NCBI RefSeq assembly: GCF_000466745.1
Contig: NZ_ANNI01000003.1
Location: 587,493-651,492, forward strand
Reading direction: 5' to 3'
Origin: Campylobacter concisus ATCC 51562
GTDB lineage: Bacteria; Campylobacterota; Campylobacteria; Campylobacterales; Campylobacteraceae
Length of the DNA: 64,000 bases
Part shown: positions 46,780 through 56,716 of the stretch, piece after piece
Position numbering within the stretch: the first letter of the stretch is position 1
Layout: each line of letters opens with the position of its first letter
Made by a program: the position numbers and the translations under genes
The notes under the pieces: model-generated
Seen by the model: the letters and a program-made list of their open reading frames with translations, nothing else
What the model was told of the DNA's origin: nothing
Databases searched by the model: none

Positions 46780-47534
46780 CAAACACCTTCTTTATCGCTC
46801 CAAAGCCTGATGTGGATACGCTCTGAGTAGTTAAATCCATGCTTTATGGCAAATTCTGCTGTTTTTAAAGCATTTTCGTTAAGCTCAGCTTTATTCGCCC
46901 CTATTGCCATACACCAAACTGGCAAATCAACTTGATTTTTTATATTTATAATCTCGTCCAACTCGCTTTTGTCAAAGTGCGAGAGGACAAATTTTAAAAA
47001 GCTACTTCTTGCATTATTTTTAATAGCCAAAATAGCATCTAAATTTATACGTTTTTGTTCATTAACTCCGCTATTTGCTAGCTTTACACCAAGTGTAAAA
47101 TGGCATTTTTTATAAATTTCATATTTAGTAAAATTAATGAAGATAGTGCCATTTGTCTCAAAATGTACTTCATAATCTTCAAGCAATTTCTTTACCAAAT
47201 TTATAAAATTTTCATTTTCATGCCAGATGAGCGGTTCACCACCGGTCAAAACAATGATCGGTTTTTGCATTAAGCCTTTGCATAGGTTATCAACTATGCC
47301 TAAAATTTCATCTACACTGTAAACTTTATAATTAAAATGCCCTTTAAAAACAGCCCTTATACTATCACATCCTAGTAAGCTTTCGCCAGTTTTTAAAGAC
47401 TTTGTTTGCACGCCAAAGCCAGAGCAGTTTAGGTTGCAACCTAAAAAGCGTAAAAATATGGCGAGTCTGCCTTGGTAAGCCCCCTCGCCTTGGATACTTA
47501 AAAACGCTTCAACTAGCTCTAGCTCTTTGCTCAT
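46779..47534 (-). CDS. queE: 7-carboxy-7-deazaguanine synthase QueE (unusual cysteine spacing)
   Basis: From the ATG in the TGATG overlap with moaA the product is 251 residues. It shows SIQGEGAYQGRLAIFLRF and TGGEPLIW, the usual QueE landmarks. The radical-SAM cysteines are Cys33, Cys37 and Cys56 (GCNLNC ... GCDS), so the spacing is CX3CX18C instead of CX3CX2C, with an insertion before the CD[ST] pair. Its substrate context (queD next to it) supports the call. A longer TTG start is not needed. Confidence 0.9.
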   Translation of the reverse strand: MSKELELVEAFLSIQGEGAYQGRLAIFLRFLGCNLNCSGFGVQTKSLKTGESLLGCDSIRAVFKGHFNYKVYSVDEILGIVDNLCKGLMQKPIIVLTGGEPLIWHENENFINLVKKLLEDYEVHFETNGTIFINFTKYEIYKKCHFTLGVKLANSGVNEQKRINLDAILAIKNNARSSFLKFVLSHFDKSELDEIINIKNQVDLPVWCMAIGANKAELNENALKTAEFAIKHGFNYSERIHIRLWSDKEGV

Positions 47535-48502
47535 CAACCACCAGTTTGATAAAAGGCACGCGAAGAGGTTTCATTGCTAGCACCTATCGCCCATTTGTTC
47601 TCTTTTGGTTTGTTTGCTAGTACTTGCCTTAAAATTTCACTTGCAGCTACGATATCACCTTTTTCAACTGCTTTTTTGATACTTAGTGCTTCTTCAAAGT
47701 AAAGGCAAGGTATCAAAAGTCCTTCAGCACTTAGCCTGATACGGTTGCAACTCTCGCAAAAGTCGTGCTTGTGTGGATCTATGATACCAAATTTATAACC
47801 ATCATCAAGTCTATAAATAGACGCAGGCGCATTTGGTAGTTTTCCATCTTTTGTGACATTATATTTTTGTGAAATGATTTTTAAAATTTCATCGCTACTT
47901 AGCCCTTTTAGATCATCTTTTGCGTGTGAATTTTCCATATACTCAATAAATCTGATCTGAGAATCTCTAAATTTAGCAAACTCTAGCAAATTTATAAGCT
48001 CATCATCATTTACACCTTTTAGTGCGACAGTATTGATTTTTACCTTTAATCCAGCATCATGAGCCGCTTCAAAGCCAGCTAAAACTTCGTGCAAGACGCT
48101 TTTTTGTGCTATAAATTTAGCCTTTTGCTCATTTAATGTATCAAGCGACATATTTATGCGCTTTAGTCCAGCGTCTTTTAGCCTTTTGGCAAAGTGTGAA
48201 AGCATATAACCATTTGTAGTAAGCGCTAGATCGATGTCTGGATTATAATCACTTATCATCTTTATAAAAACGTCCAAATCCTTACGTACAAGCGGTTCAC
48301 CACCAGTGATTCTTATCTTTTTTATACCTTCATCGATAGCCACTTTTACAAATAAAAATAGCTCTTCAAAGGTTAATAAATTCTCTCTTGGCGTCCAGCT
48401 AAATGGCGTTGTAGGCATACAATACCTACACCTAAAGTTGCAACGCTGAGTTACAGAAATCCTTAAATAATCAACAACCCGACCATATTTATCAACTAGC
48501 AT
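47534..48502 (-). CDS. moaA: GTP 3',8-cyclase MoaA
   Basis: A 322-residue radical-SAM enzyme. The N-terminal cluster is [12 protein letters not shown] (Cys21, 25, 28) followed by [12 protein letters not shown]; the C-terminal cluster has [20 protein letters not shown]. It makes the first molybdopterin intermediate. It overlaps queE by one base; co-location of two radical-SAM genes is conserved in Campylobacter. Confidence 0.95.
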   Translation of the reverse strand: MLVDKYGRVVDYLRISVTQRCNFRCRYCMPTTPFSWTPRENLLTFEELFLFVKVAIDEGIKKIRITGGEPLVRKDLDVFIKMISDYNPDIDLALTTNGYMLSHFAKRLKDAGLKRINMSLDTLNEQKAKFIAQKSVLHEVLAGFEAAHDAGLKVKINTVALKGVNDDELINLLEFAKFRDSQIRFIEYMENSHAKDDLKGLSSDEILKIISQKYNVTKDGKLPNAPASIYRLDDGYKFGIIDPHKHDFCESCNRIRLSAEGLLIPCLYFEEALSIKKAVEKGDIVAASEILRQVLANKPKENKWAIGASNETSSRAFYQTGG

Positions 48503-48618
48503 AAAGCACCTTCTTAAGCTTGGTTAGAGCTTTTTATAATTTTTTCAATTATATGTTAAAAGATTTAAATCAAAATAAAAATTTAAGCCAATTTTTGTAG
48601 TTTAAGAGTAGATTAGTC

Positions 48619-48652
48619 TTTTTAAAATTAGCCTGTAAATTTAGGCTAATTT
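48619..48652 (-). terminator. stem-loop carrying the stop codon of the upstream gene
   Basis: AAATTAGCCT and AGGCTAATTT form a 10-bp perfect stem around an 8-base loop; on the minus strand the left arm contains the TAA of the coiled-coil gene, and TTTTAAAAAG follows. The T-run is short, so it may be a weak terminator or an mRNA end-protecting hairpin. Confidence 0.5.
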
Positions 48653-49147
48653 ATGAAATTTAAGCACAAACTCGACTCGCCCCATTCCAACATGAAGGTC
48701 CTTTGCGATCATCGCTGCGCTTTTTCCGTCTTTAAACATTTTTAAAATTTGCTCTTCTTCATTGATGACACTTGGTGCGATTTTATTAATATCTCTTGTT
48801 CTCTCTTCAAGACTAACAATTCTATCTTTTTGCTCTGTCGCAAAATCATCAATTACTCGCTCAATGCTCTTAATCGCACGAATTATTGGCACAATCTTCT
48901 CATTTATTTGCAAATCAATATTTTCTTTTATCTGTTTTTTAAGTGGCTCATATTGTTCACTATTTTTAAATGCCTCGCCTTCAAGCATTGAAATTTGCTT
49001 TTTTAGATTGAAATTTTCTTGCATAACGCTTTCTATCGCTCGCTCAAATCTCGCAAATTTTTTATTTGTCTCACTATCTTTTATCAACATTAAAGCTACT
49101 ATTATCGCCAAAACGATACCAAAGCCTAAAAAAATATAAATTTCCAT
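48641..49147 (-). CDS. coiled-coil membrane-anchored protein with C-terminal HTH-like helix
   Basis: A 168-residue protein: one N-terminal helix in the membrane (about 3-20), a long coiled coil (about 25-125, charged heptads with KKQISMLEGEAF) and a C-terminal segment EQILKMFKDGKSAAMIAKDLHVGMGRVEFVL split into two helices, like a small HTH. I recall a DUF6115-type protein (Cj0162c) here in C. jejuni. Function unknown. Confidence 0.6.
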   Translation of the reverse strand: MEIYIFLGFGIVLAIIVALMLIKDSETNKKFARFERAIESVMQENFNLKKQISMLEGEAFKNSEQYEPLKKQIKENIDLQINEKIVPIIRAIKSIERVIDDFATEQKDRIVSLEERTRDINKIAPSVINEEEQILKMFKDGKSAAMIAKDLHVGMGRVEFVLKFHKLA

Positions 49148-49156
49148 ATTTTTCCT

Positions 49157-49678
49157 TTACGAATTCGCTCTCATTTCTCTTATCATTACACGCTCTCTGG
49201 CTGTTACGTAAGCGTTCCAGTCGGCTTCATCCTCTTCGTGCATATTTTCTATCTTTGCTAAATTTTCACTAATAGCTCTTAAATAAAGACTCAAATTTCT
49301 CTTTGGAAAGATAGGCATAGCAATCCTTGCGTAGTAAATTTCATCTTTTATAAATTTTTCTTCACTTATTTTGATGTGTGTAAAGCCGATTTCTTCAATA
49401 CTCGCTCTCTCTTTTAGTGGCAAATATTGCTTATGTTCATTTTTAATATAATCACTCAGCGCATCAACTTTTCTGTGAAGCTCAATCAGCAAAGTTAATA
49501 AAACTTGATCGCTCTCTTTGGTTTCGCCACGTGATTTAGCTCGTTTTAGCCAAGCCCCAAGCGCGTCCTCTTCACCCGGCAAGATGGAGTCAAACTCTCT
49601 TTTAAATTTCTCGCTCCCATCTTTATCAGACTCAAATTCCATATCAAGAGGTGCTTTAAACAGCTTAATCTCGCTCAT
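49157..49678 (-). CDS. hypothetical protein (possible PilZ-like fold)
   Basis: A 173-residue soluble protein. A helical N-terminal half (about 1-85) is followed by a beta-rich half (IEEIGFTHIKISEEKFIKDEIYYARIAMPIF) and a helical end (AISENLAKIENMHEEDEADWNAYVTARERVMIREM). The beta part has the rhythm of a degenerate PilZ domain, but the RxxxR and D/NxSxxG motifs are not clear. It overlaps the prenyltransferase stop by 4 bp and lies 9 bp before the coiled-coil gene. Confidence 0.5.
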   Translation of the reverse strand: MSEIKLFKAPLDMEFESDKDGSEKFKREFDSILPGEEDALGAWLKRAKSRGETKESDQVLLTLLIELHRKVDALSDYIKNEHKQYLPLKERASIEEIGFTHIKISEEKFIKDEIYYARIAMPIFPKRNLSLYLRAISENLAKIENMHEEDEADWNAYVTARERVMIREMRANS

Positions 49679-50550
49679 AATACGCTAATCCAAACAAAGA
49701 TAAAAAATAAAATTCCCAAATAGCCATTTAATGTAAAAAATGCTCTATCTATCTTGCTAAAGTCGCATCTTACGATCCTATGCTCAAAAAATAAAATAAC
49801 GCCACTTACTAAAATTCCAAAAAATGCCATCGCTCCAAGCCCAGCTGCCCAAGCAAAAAGTAGCCAAAATATAAAAGCTAAAGCGTGAAAAATAGCCGAT
49901 AAAAAAAGCGTAGCCTTGTCGCCGTAAATAGCTGGTATGCTAAAGAGTTTATTTTCTTTGTCAAATTTCATATCTTGAAGTGAGTAAAGCAAGTCAAATC
50001 CAGCTACCCAAAATGTCACACCAAGACAAAGTAATACGCTCCAAAGCGGTATAGCAGCGCTCACTGCGACCACGCCAGCTATGGGAGCAAGACCAAGGCT
50101 AAGGCCAAGCACTAGGTGTGCTAGCTCACTAAAGCGTTTAAACAGCGAATATCCACCAAGAACAGCTAAAATAGGAAAACTTAGCCAAAATGCGAGCGAA
50201 TTTATAAAATAAGCACATACGATAAAAATAAACGCATTTGCCGCAATAAAAAGCTGCATATTGCTCCTACCGATACGGCCATCAACACTTGGACGGCTTG
50301 CAGTTCGCGGATTTAGCTTATCAATATCTTCGTCTTTATATCTATTAAAAGCCATAGCAAAATTTCTAGCACTAACAGCGCAAAAAGTACCTAAAATAAG
50401 CAGTTTTAAGCCAAACCAAGCCGAGCCACTTTCTATCTTACTAGCAACTATCATAGCAACAAAAATAAAAGGCAAAGCAAAAACAGAATGCTTAAAAACG
50501 ATAAGTTCAGCAATAACTTTTAATTTTTCTATCATTTGATAAATTTCCAT
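49675..50550 (-). CDS. mqnP: UbiA-family prenyltransferase, likely menaquinone MqnP
   Basis: A 291-residue membrane protein with about eight helices. The two Asp motifs are NRYKDEDIDKLNPRTASRP (about 68-86) and DLLYSLQDMKFDKENKL (about 191-207). Annotation pipelines often call this 'UbiA', but Campylobacter makes menaquinone by the futalosine route, so MqnP is more fitting. Two starts are possible (residues 1 and 6). Starts a divergent promoter region with the FAD oxidoreductase. Confidence 0.85.
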   Translation of the reverse strand: MEIYQMIEKLKVIAELIVFKHSVFALPFIFVAMIVASKIESGSAWFGLKLLILGTFCAVSARNFAMAFNRYKDEDIDKLNPRTASRPSVDGRIGRSNMQLFIAANAFIFIVCAYFINSLAFWLSFPILAVLGGYSLFKRFSELAHLVLGLSLGLAPIAGVVAVSAAIPLWSVLLCLGVTFWVAGFDLLYSLQDMKFDKENKLFSIPAIYGDKATLFLSAIFHALAFIFWLLFAWAAGLGAMAFFGILVSGVILFFEHRIVRCDFSKIDRAFFTLNGYLGILFFIFVWISVL

Positions 50551-50601
50551 TTTCTTTAAAAATGGTTGATTTTACACCATTTTGCTTTAAATTTGAATTT
50601 A

Positions 50602-50607
50602 TATTAT
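50602..50607 (+). promoter_or_regulatory. -10 box (TATTAT) for the FAD-oxidoreductase/miaA unit
   Basis: TATTAT lies 34 bp before the ATG and is preceded by TTTAAATTTGAATT. It is the only good plus-strand promoter sequence in the divergent gap. Confidence 0.45.
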
Positions 50608-50640
50608 CATTACAAGATTAATTTAAAACAAAGGGTTATT

Positions 50641-51855
50641 ATGGGCAAAGTAGCGATTATTGGAGATAGTTTTAGTGCGTTGTTTACGGCTTACGAATTA
50701 GCTAAAAAGGGTGAAGAAATTTTAATTATTAGCAGCCAAAAAGATGATTTTACAAATGGAATTTTAACGCCTTTTGGCACACACGCTCTTGCAAAAGATG
50801 GAGCGATATCTAGCTCGTTTATGGGGCTAGTTAGCAAAAAAAGCGAGCTTGATATAAGTATTTGCTTAAATGAAAATTTTAGAGCTTGGATGACAAATTT
50901 TACACTTAAATCAACCAAAGCTCATGATAAAAAGATGCAAATTTTGTTTTCAAAATTTGGTAAGAAAAGCTTTGAATTTTTAAGAGATTTAAACAACAAA
51001 TATCCGCAGATAAATTTCGATGAGAGCGGCGTTTATCTACTTTTTAGCAATGACGAAAGCTTTAAAAAAAGGCTTGATGAGATAAAAGTTGCCCATAGCG
51101 AGCAAGAAATTTTAAGCGTAGATAAAGAGCTTGCAAATTTTGGGCTAATAAATAAAAACATAAAAGGCGCTATAAATTTAGCCAACAACGCAAGTATTGA
51201 TACAAATGAGCTAAAAAAAGCTTTGATAAATGAGCTAAATTCTCTTGGGGTAAAATTTATAAATGATGAAATTTATGAGCTAAAAACGCAAGGGCAAATA
51301 GTGCAAAAAGCTATTGGTAATAACGGCGAATATGAGGCTGATAGCTTTGTGATCGCTTCAAAAAATTTAGAGCTTTCAAATAAGCTAGGTACGAGCTTAA
51401 ATGCGATTTTGGCTAAATTTTACACCATTGATCTTAGTCTGAATGAAGGACAAATCCCTAAAAAACCGATCATTTTAAATGATTTATTTGCCAAAATTTA
51501 TCCAACTAAAAATGGCATTACGATTATTACAAATTTGCAAGTCGGCGCTATCGATACGCTTGTTAAAACTGAAAAGATTAATGCTTTTTTAAATGAACTA
51601 AAGATACATCTTGGTATAAGCGAGCTAAAAGAGCCTAGCTTTAGGGCAAACTACGTACTTCTTAGCTCAAACGACAAGCCGGCTCTTGGACGCGATAACA
51701 TATATGGTAACTTGATCTATAGCCAAGCTTATGGGCTAAATGAGCTTAGCTTTGCTCCGTATTTTGCTGGCGTTTTGGCAAGTCTTATAAAAGATGGCAA
51801 AAATAACGAGGAAAATGATGAAATTTTGCTCTTTAGCTCGTTTTATGAGGGCTAG
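50641..51855 (+). CDS. FAD-dependent oxidoreductase with a degenerate dinucleotide motif
   Basis: The ATG behind AAAGGG gives a 404-residue protein; an earlier in-frame start runs through the promoter and is rejected. The N-terminus MGKVAIIGDSFSALFTAYEL has the Rossmann beta-alpha-beta, but the glycine motif reads GDSFSA instead of GxGxxG. The C-terminal NIYGNLIYSQAYGLNELSFAPYFAG is like the last FAD-binding segment of the DadA/glycine-oxidase family. Substrate unknown. It is 2 bp before miaA. Confidence 0.65.
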   Translation: MGKVAIIGDSFSALFTAYELAKKGEEILIISSQKDDFTNGILTPFGTHALAKDGAISSSFMGLVSKKSELDISICLNENFRAWMTNFTLKSTKAHDKKMQILFSKFGKKSFEFLRDLNNKYPQINFDESGVYLLFSNDESFKKRLDEIKVAHSEQEILSVDKELANFGLINKNIKGAINLANNASIDTNELKKALINELNSLGVKFINDEIYELKTQGQIVQKAIGNNGEYEADSFVIASKNLELSNKLGTSLNAILAKFYTIDLSLNEGQIPKKPIILNDLFAKIYPTKNGITIITNLQVGAIDTLVKTEKINAFLNELKIHLGISELKEPSFRANYVLLSSNDKPALGRDNIYGNLIYSQAYGLNELSFAPYFAGVLASLIKDGKNNEENDEILLFSSFYEG

Positions 51856-51857
51856 AT

Positions 51858-52733
51858 TTGTTTAAAGAATTTGCAATAATTGGCACCACAGCAAGTGGCA
51901 AGAGCGATCTTGCATTTGAGCTTGCAAAGGAGCTTAATGGCGTCATCTTAAGCCTTGATTCGCTTGCACTTTATAAAGAGATAGATATCGCCAGCGCAAA
52001 GCCAAATAAAGAGCAGCTTGAAGCCATAAAGCACTTTGGTGTAGATGAAATTTATCCTGATGAAGAATTTAGCGTTGGGGCATTTTTTGAAATTTATAAA
52101 AATGCAAAGAATTTTGCGCGCTCACAAGACTGCCCGCTCATCATTACAGGAGGCAGTGGCTTTTATCTAAAATCAATGCTTAGCGGACTTGCACCAGATG
52201 TGCCAAAATGTGAGCTAAATTTAAGCAATGAAGAAATTTACGATTTAGCTGCAAAAATCGATCCTGAGTTTGCAAGTAAATTTAGCCAAAACGACTCTTA
52301 TCGCCTCGAAAAGTGGTATCAAATTTATAAATTTAGTAGCCAAATTCCAAGCATTTGGCTGAGAAAAAATACAAAAGAGAGCATCATAAACGAGCTAGCG
52401 ATCTTTGAAATTTTATGGGATAAAGATGAGCTTAGAGAACGTATCAAAAAGAGAACAAAAGGCATGCTTGAAGCTGGGCTCATAGATGAGGCAAAATTTT
52501 TATTTGATAAATATAAAAGTGAGCCAAAACCACTAAAATCAATAGGTTTAAAAGAGTGCAAGCAATTTTTAGATAAAGAAATTTCTCAAAACGAGCTTGA
52601 AGAGCTCATAGCTACGCACACGGCTCAGTTAGCAAAACGTCAGCGAACCTTTAATCGCTCACAGTTTGAAAAAAAATTTGTGGGTGATTTAGATCAAATT
52701 AGAAGTGAAATTTTAAAATTTTTAAGAGAATAA
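51858..52733 (+). CDS. miaA: tRNA dimethylallyltransferase
   Basis: A 291-residue enzyme with P-loop IIGTTASGKSDLAFELA, substrate loop LSLDSLALYKEID, ITGGSGFYLKSML and the C-terminal AQLAKRQRTFNRSQF. It prenylates A37 of tRNAs. The start is TTG, 2 bases after the previous stop, with GAGG upstream; the P-loop is so near the N-terminus that no later start would work. Confidence 0.94.
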   Translation: MFKEFAIIGTTASGKSDLAFELAKELNGVILSLDSLALYKEIDIASAKPNKEQLEAIKHFGVDEIYPDEEFSVGAFFEIYKNAKNFARSQDCPLIITGGSGFYLKSMLSGLAPDVPKCELNLSNEEIYDLAAKIDPEFASKFSQNDSYRLEKWYQIYKFSSQIPSIWLRKNTKESIINELAIFEILWDKDELRERIKKRTKGMLEAGLIDEAKFLFDKYKSEPKPLKSIGLKECKQFLDKEISQNELEELIATHTAQLAKRQRTFNRSQFEKKFVGDLDQIRSEILKFLRE

Positions 52734-52755
52734 AAACTAGCCCACAAGGGCTAGT
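52732..52755 (-). terminator. terminator between nifU and miaA
   Basis: ACTAGCCC-ACAA-GGGCTAGT is an 8-bp stem and a 4-base loop. On the minus strand TTTTA follows, giving a good intrinsic terminator for nifSU. It also lies 3 bp after the miaA stop, though a T-tract is absent on the plus strand. Confidence 0.75.
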
Positions 52756-52763
52756 CAATAAAA

Positions 52764-53756
52764 TCAAATAGGCATAACCCTAATTTTTGGGCTTAAGCTC
52801 TCTTGCAAGACATTTTCAATCGCATAAAGAGTGCCAGTTGAGCCACTTGCACAGCCTGAGCAAGCACCAAGATAGCGGATATAAATATCAGTATTTTCTC
52901 CGTTATCATTTCTGATATCTAAAATTTCTAAATTTCCGCCATCCATCTCAAGCATTGGGCGAATTTCTTTATCTATGACAGACTCTACTGCTTTTAACTG
53001 CCCTACCATCGTCATATTTTCAAAGCTAATGTCACCTAAAGTGTGATTTGCTTGGGCATTTGCCTGAGCTTCGATCTTCTCACGCTCCATTTCAGCCCTA
53101 GTATCACGCAAAATATCTACCAAATAATATTCTCTTTTTTCATGGCCACCAGGCTTTACGCAAGACTTGCAAAATGCGCCAGCTTTGGTGTATTGCGTGA
53201 TTTCCTCAACCGTGTGAAGATCATTTAGTCTTATCACTTCTTTAATCGTACCAAGGCTTACCCTAGCACATTCACATACGATAATCTCATCTTCAAAATG
53301 CTCTGGGTCTATGCCTTTATAGCTTGCAGCTGCTGCTTTGATAACGTCATACGCCATAACTGAGCAGTGCATCTTTTGAGGTGGAACTGCTGGCGTATCT
53401 GGATTGTCGCGCATAGCCTTTTCTACATCAAGATTTGTGATCTTGACTGCTTCATCGACCGTTTTGCCGATACAAAGCTCGGCCATCGTATCAGAGCTAG
53501 CTATCGCTGTGCCACAGCCAAAGCTTTTAAATTTAGCATCTATTATTTTGTCTGTCTTTTCATCAACAAGCCAGTATAGCCTAACCGCATCACCGCAGCT
53601 TTCTGCACCAAAGTCAGCCACAATAAGCTTTGCGTTTGCCTTTTTAGCATCTTCTTCGGTTATCTCTCCCATAAATTTAGGATTATTCATCCTGTCTTGC
53701 ACTACCTTAGAATACTCATCCCAGATAGAGCCTCCGATCAAATTATTCTTTGCCAT
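52764..53756 (-). CDS. nifU: Fe-S cluster scaffold NifU (three-domain)
   Basis: A 330-residue full-length NifU. The IscU-like N-terminus (about 1-140) has Cys in ESCGDAV, FGCGTAIASSD and KMHCSVMA; the central 2Fe-2S domain has IVCECARV and FCKSCVKPGG; the C-terminal Nfu domain (about 255-330) ends with YLGACSGCASGS. It builds Fe-S clusters. In this lineage NifS/NifU serve general Fe-S assembly, not nitrogen fixation. It lies 17 bp after nifS. Confidence 0.95.
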   Translation of the reverse strand: MAKNNLIGGSIWDEYSKVVQDRMNNPKFMGEITEEDAKKANAKLIVADFGAESCGDAVRLYWLVDEKTDKIIDAKFKSFGCGTAIASSDTMAELCIGKTVDEAVKITNLDVEKAMRDNPDTPAVPPQKMHCSVMAYDVIKAAAASYKGIDPEHFEDEIIVCECARVSLGTIKEVIRLNDLHTVEEITQYTKAGAFCKSCVKPGGHEKREYYLVDILRDTRAEMEREKIEAQANAQANHTLGDISFENMTMVGQLKAVESVIDKEIRPMLEMDGGNLEILDIRNDNGENTDIYIRYLGACSGCASGSTGTLYAIENVLQESLSPKIRVMPI

Positions 53757-53773
53757 GTTATTTCCTTTAAATT

Positions 53774-55030
<1,257 letters not shown>

Positions 55031-55360
55031 TTAAAAGCAAGTTTAAAAATATGCTTTAATTTTTTCAAAATTCAGCTCATTTTGATATTAAAATATATTG
55101 AAATTCTTTATCAAAATTTGTATAGAACGCTATTTGCGATTTTTCTTATAAAAAGGTCTAATTATCTCTTAAAATTAATTTATTTTTTTAAGTTAATAGT
55201 ACGATAAATATATTGCTTACATACATTATCTCTTTATAGTTTTCTTCTAGTTTTTCATATGAGGTTTTATAAAGTTATATTAGGCCGGTTATCATAGAGA
55301 TGCCTATGTCTTTTATTTATATTTGGCTCCGTTTGGAGCCATAGATATTAAATTTATTCT

Positions 55361-56713
55361 TTAATCCTTTATATTATGCTCTTTGGCATAGCTTAGTATC
55401 TTAGCTCTAAGATCTTCAGGAAAACTTTCTCTATACATTACTGGTGTTAGTGGATTTAGCTTTTTGTCTAATTTACCAGCTTCATATAGTCTTGTTAGCT
55501 CTTCTGGAGTATTATAGTATGGTGCATTAGGATAGCCCTCAGGTGGAGTTAGAGACATTATCTTAGATTCTAGAATGGTGGAGTCAATGTAAAGAGATAG
55601 TCTTCTTTCATCCCACTCCGCAGGAAACCCTCCTTTAAAATCCTCTTTATTGTCATCTAGAACTTTCTTTATAAAGTTATCAAATTCATTTCTTGTAGTC
55701 TCATTAGCATCTAGGTCTCTAGGATCAAGAAGTTCACCTTTTTCCTCTACTATCTCTCTTAAGCCAGTATAAAAACCTCCATTTGGTATAACCGCTAAAT
55801 TATCTCTATTAAAATCCATCACAAAGTAATTACCTACTATTTCATCTAGATAAGGCATCATGCCATATTCATCTAGTGGAGGGTTTTTATATAGTTTAAG
55901 AATTTTCGTGTAGGTATCTAAATTTTTATTTACCCCCATACCATAAGTATAGTATTTAAAAGAGTCCGCCAGGTAGTTTAATGCTTCTACTACTCCCAGC
56001 TGTGCTGCTAAAAATGCTTTTTGAAAATCTCTGGCTTTAAATCCCGCTGAACCACCGGTACCAAATGCCGATGGATTGCCTAATATGCCAGCACATAAAT
56101 TCCACTCTCCTATAAAGAGTTCTGATTTTAATGTATTTTTATTTCTATCTACTTCATCATAAATTTCAGCATATTCAGGTTTAGTTAGTTTGCCTTTGTT
56201 ATCTACTCTAGCTATTGCATCTTCAGGAATATCTATCATAGTGCATTTTAGATTACTTCTTTTTACTAGATAGATATATCTATCTCTCTTGTCTTTTAAG
56301 CTTTCATAGTAGGCTTTTTCTGATTTAGTCCAAGGTGATAGTTTAGTTGAGCTTGGTTTATAGCTAATATCTAGCCATGGTTTAAATGATAGATAGTCTG
56401 TTTGACCTAAAGAGTTTGGTTTAGGGTTATAGTATAGTGGTTTATAGTTTTTATATGGAGATGAGTCTAGGATGGAGCGGGAGTCAAGGAGCATTTGGGA
56501 TTTTTCTTTTAGGTAAGCTTCATCATTTGCAATATTTTTTGAAGCAATTAAATTTGTTTTTTTGTCAAATTCTATCTTGTCTCCATTTGGAGCTATAACC
56601 ATATATGTATTATTGTTATCCATTAAATTTCCTTTGTTCATTCTTTTACTTACTGCTATTAGTGATATAGCTATTACTAAGACAGCTAAAGCTGCAAATA
56701 TAATCTTCTTCAT
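55361..56713 (-). CDS. unrecognised 450-residue protein with N-terminal anchor and Sel1-like stretch
   Basis: The protein starts MKKIIFAALAVLVIAISLIA, an uncleaved signal-anchor or signal peptide, so it should be exported. Residues 228-262 (KAFLAAQLGVVEALNYLADSFKYYTYGMGVNKN) follow the Sel1/TPR-like pattern A..G...A...L...Y.YG.GV. The rest is rich in Tyr, Pro, Asp and Lys, with two isolated cysteines (157, 207). It is 3 bp after the 1259-residue gene (AGGAT upstream), so it is co-translated. An exported Sel1-like partner could be an immunity protein for the enzyme upstream; that is inference. No known family is claimed. Confidence 0.55.
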   Translation of the reverse strand: MKKIIFAALAVLVIAISLIAVSKRMNKGNLMDNNNTYMVIAPNGDKIEFDKKTNLIASKNIANDEAYLKEKSQMLLDSRSILDSSPYKNYKPLYYNPKPNSLGQTDYLSFKPWLDISYKPSSTKLSPWTKSEKAYYESLKDKRDRYIYLVKRSNLKCTMIDIPEDAIARVDNKGKLTKPEYAEIYDEVDRNKNTLKSELFIGEWNLCAGILGNPSAFGTGGSAGFKARDFQKAFLAAQLGVVEALNYLADSFKYYTYGMGVNKNLDTYTKILKLYKNPPLDEYGMMPYLDEIVGNYFVMDFNRDNLAVIPNGGFYTGLREIVEEKGELLDPRDLDANETTRNEFDNFIKKVLDDNKEDFKGGFPAEWDERRLSLYIDSTILESKIMSLTPPEGYPNAPYYNTPEELTRLYEAGKLDKKLNPLTPVMYRESFPEDLRAKILSYAKEHNIKD

Positions 56714-56716
56714 GTA

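Noticed and set aside
55325..55340. GGCTCC-GTTT-GGAGCC as a strong terminator for the accessory unit
   Set aside because: The stem is only 6 bp and no T-tract follows on the minus strand, so it is kept only as a hairpin in the intergenic entry.
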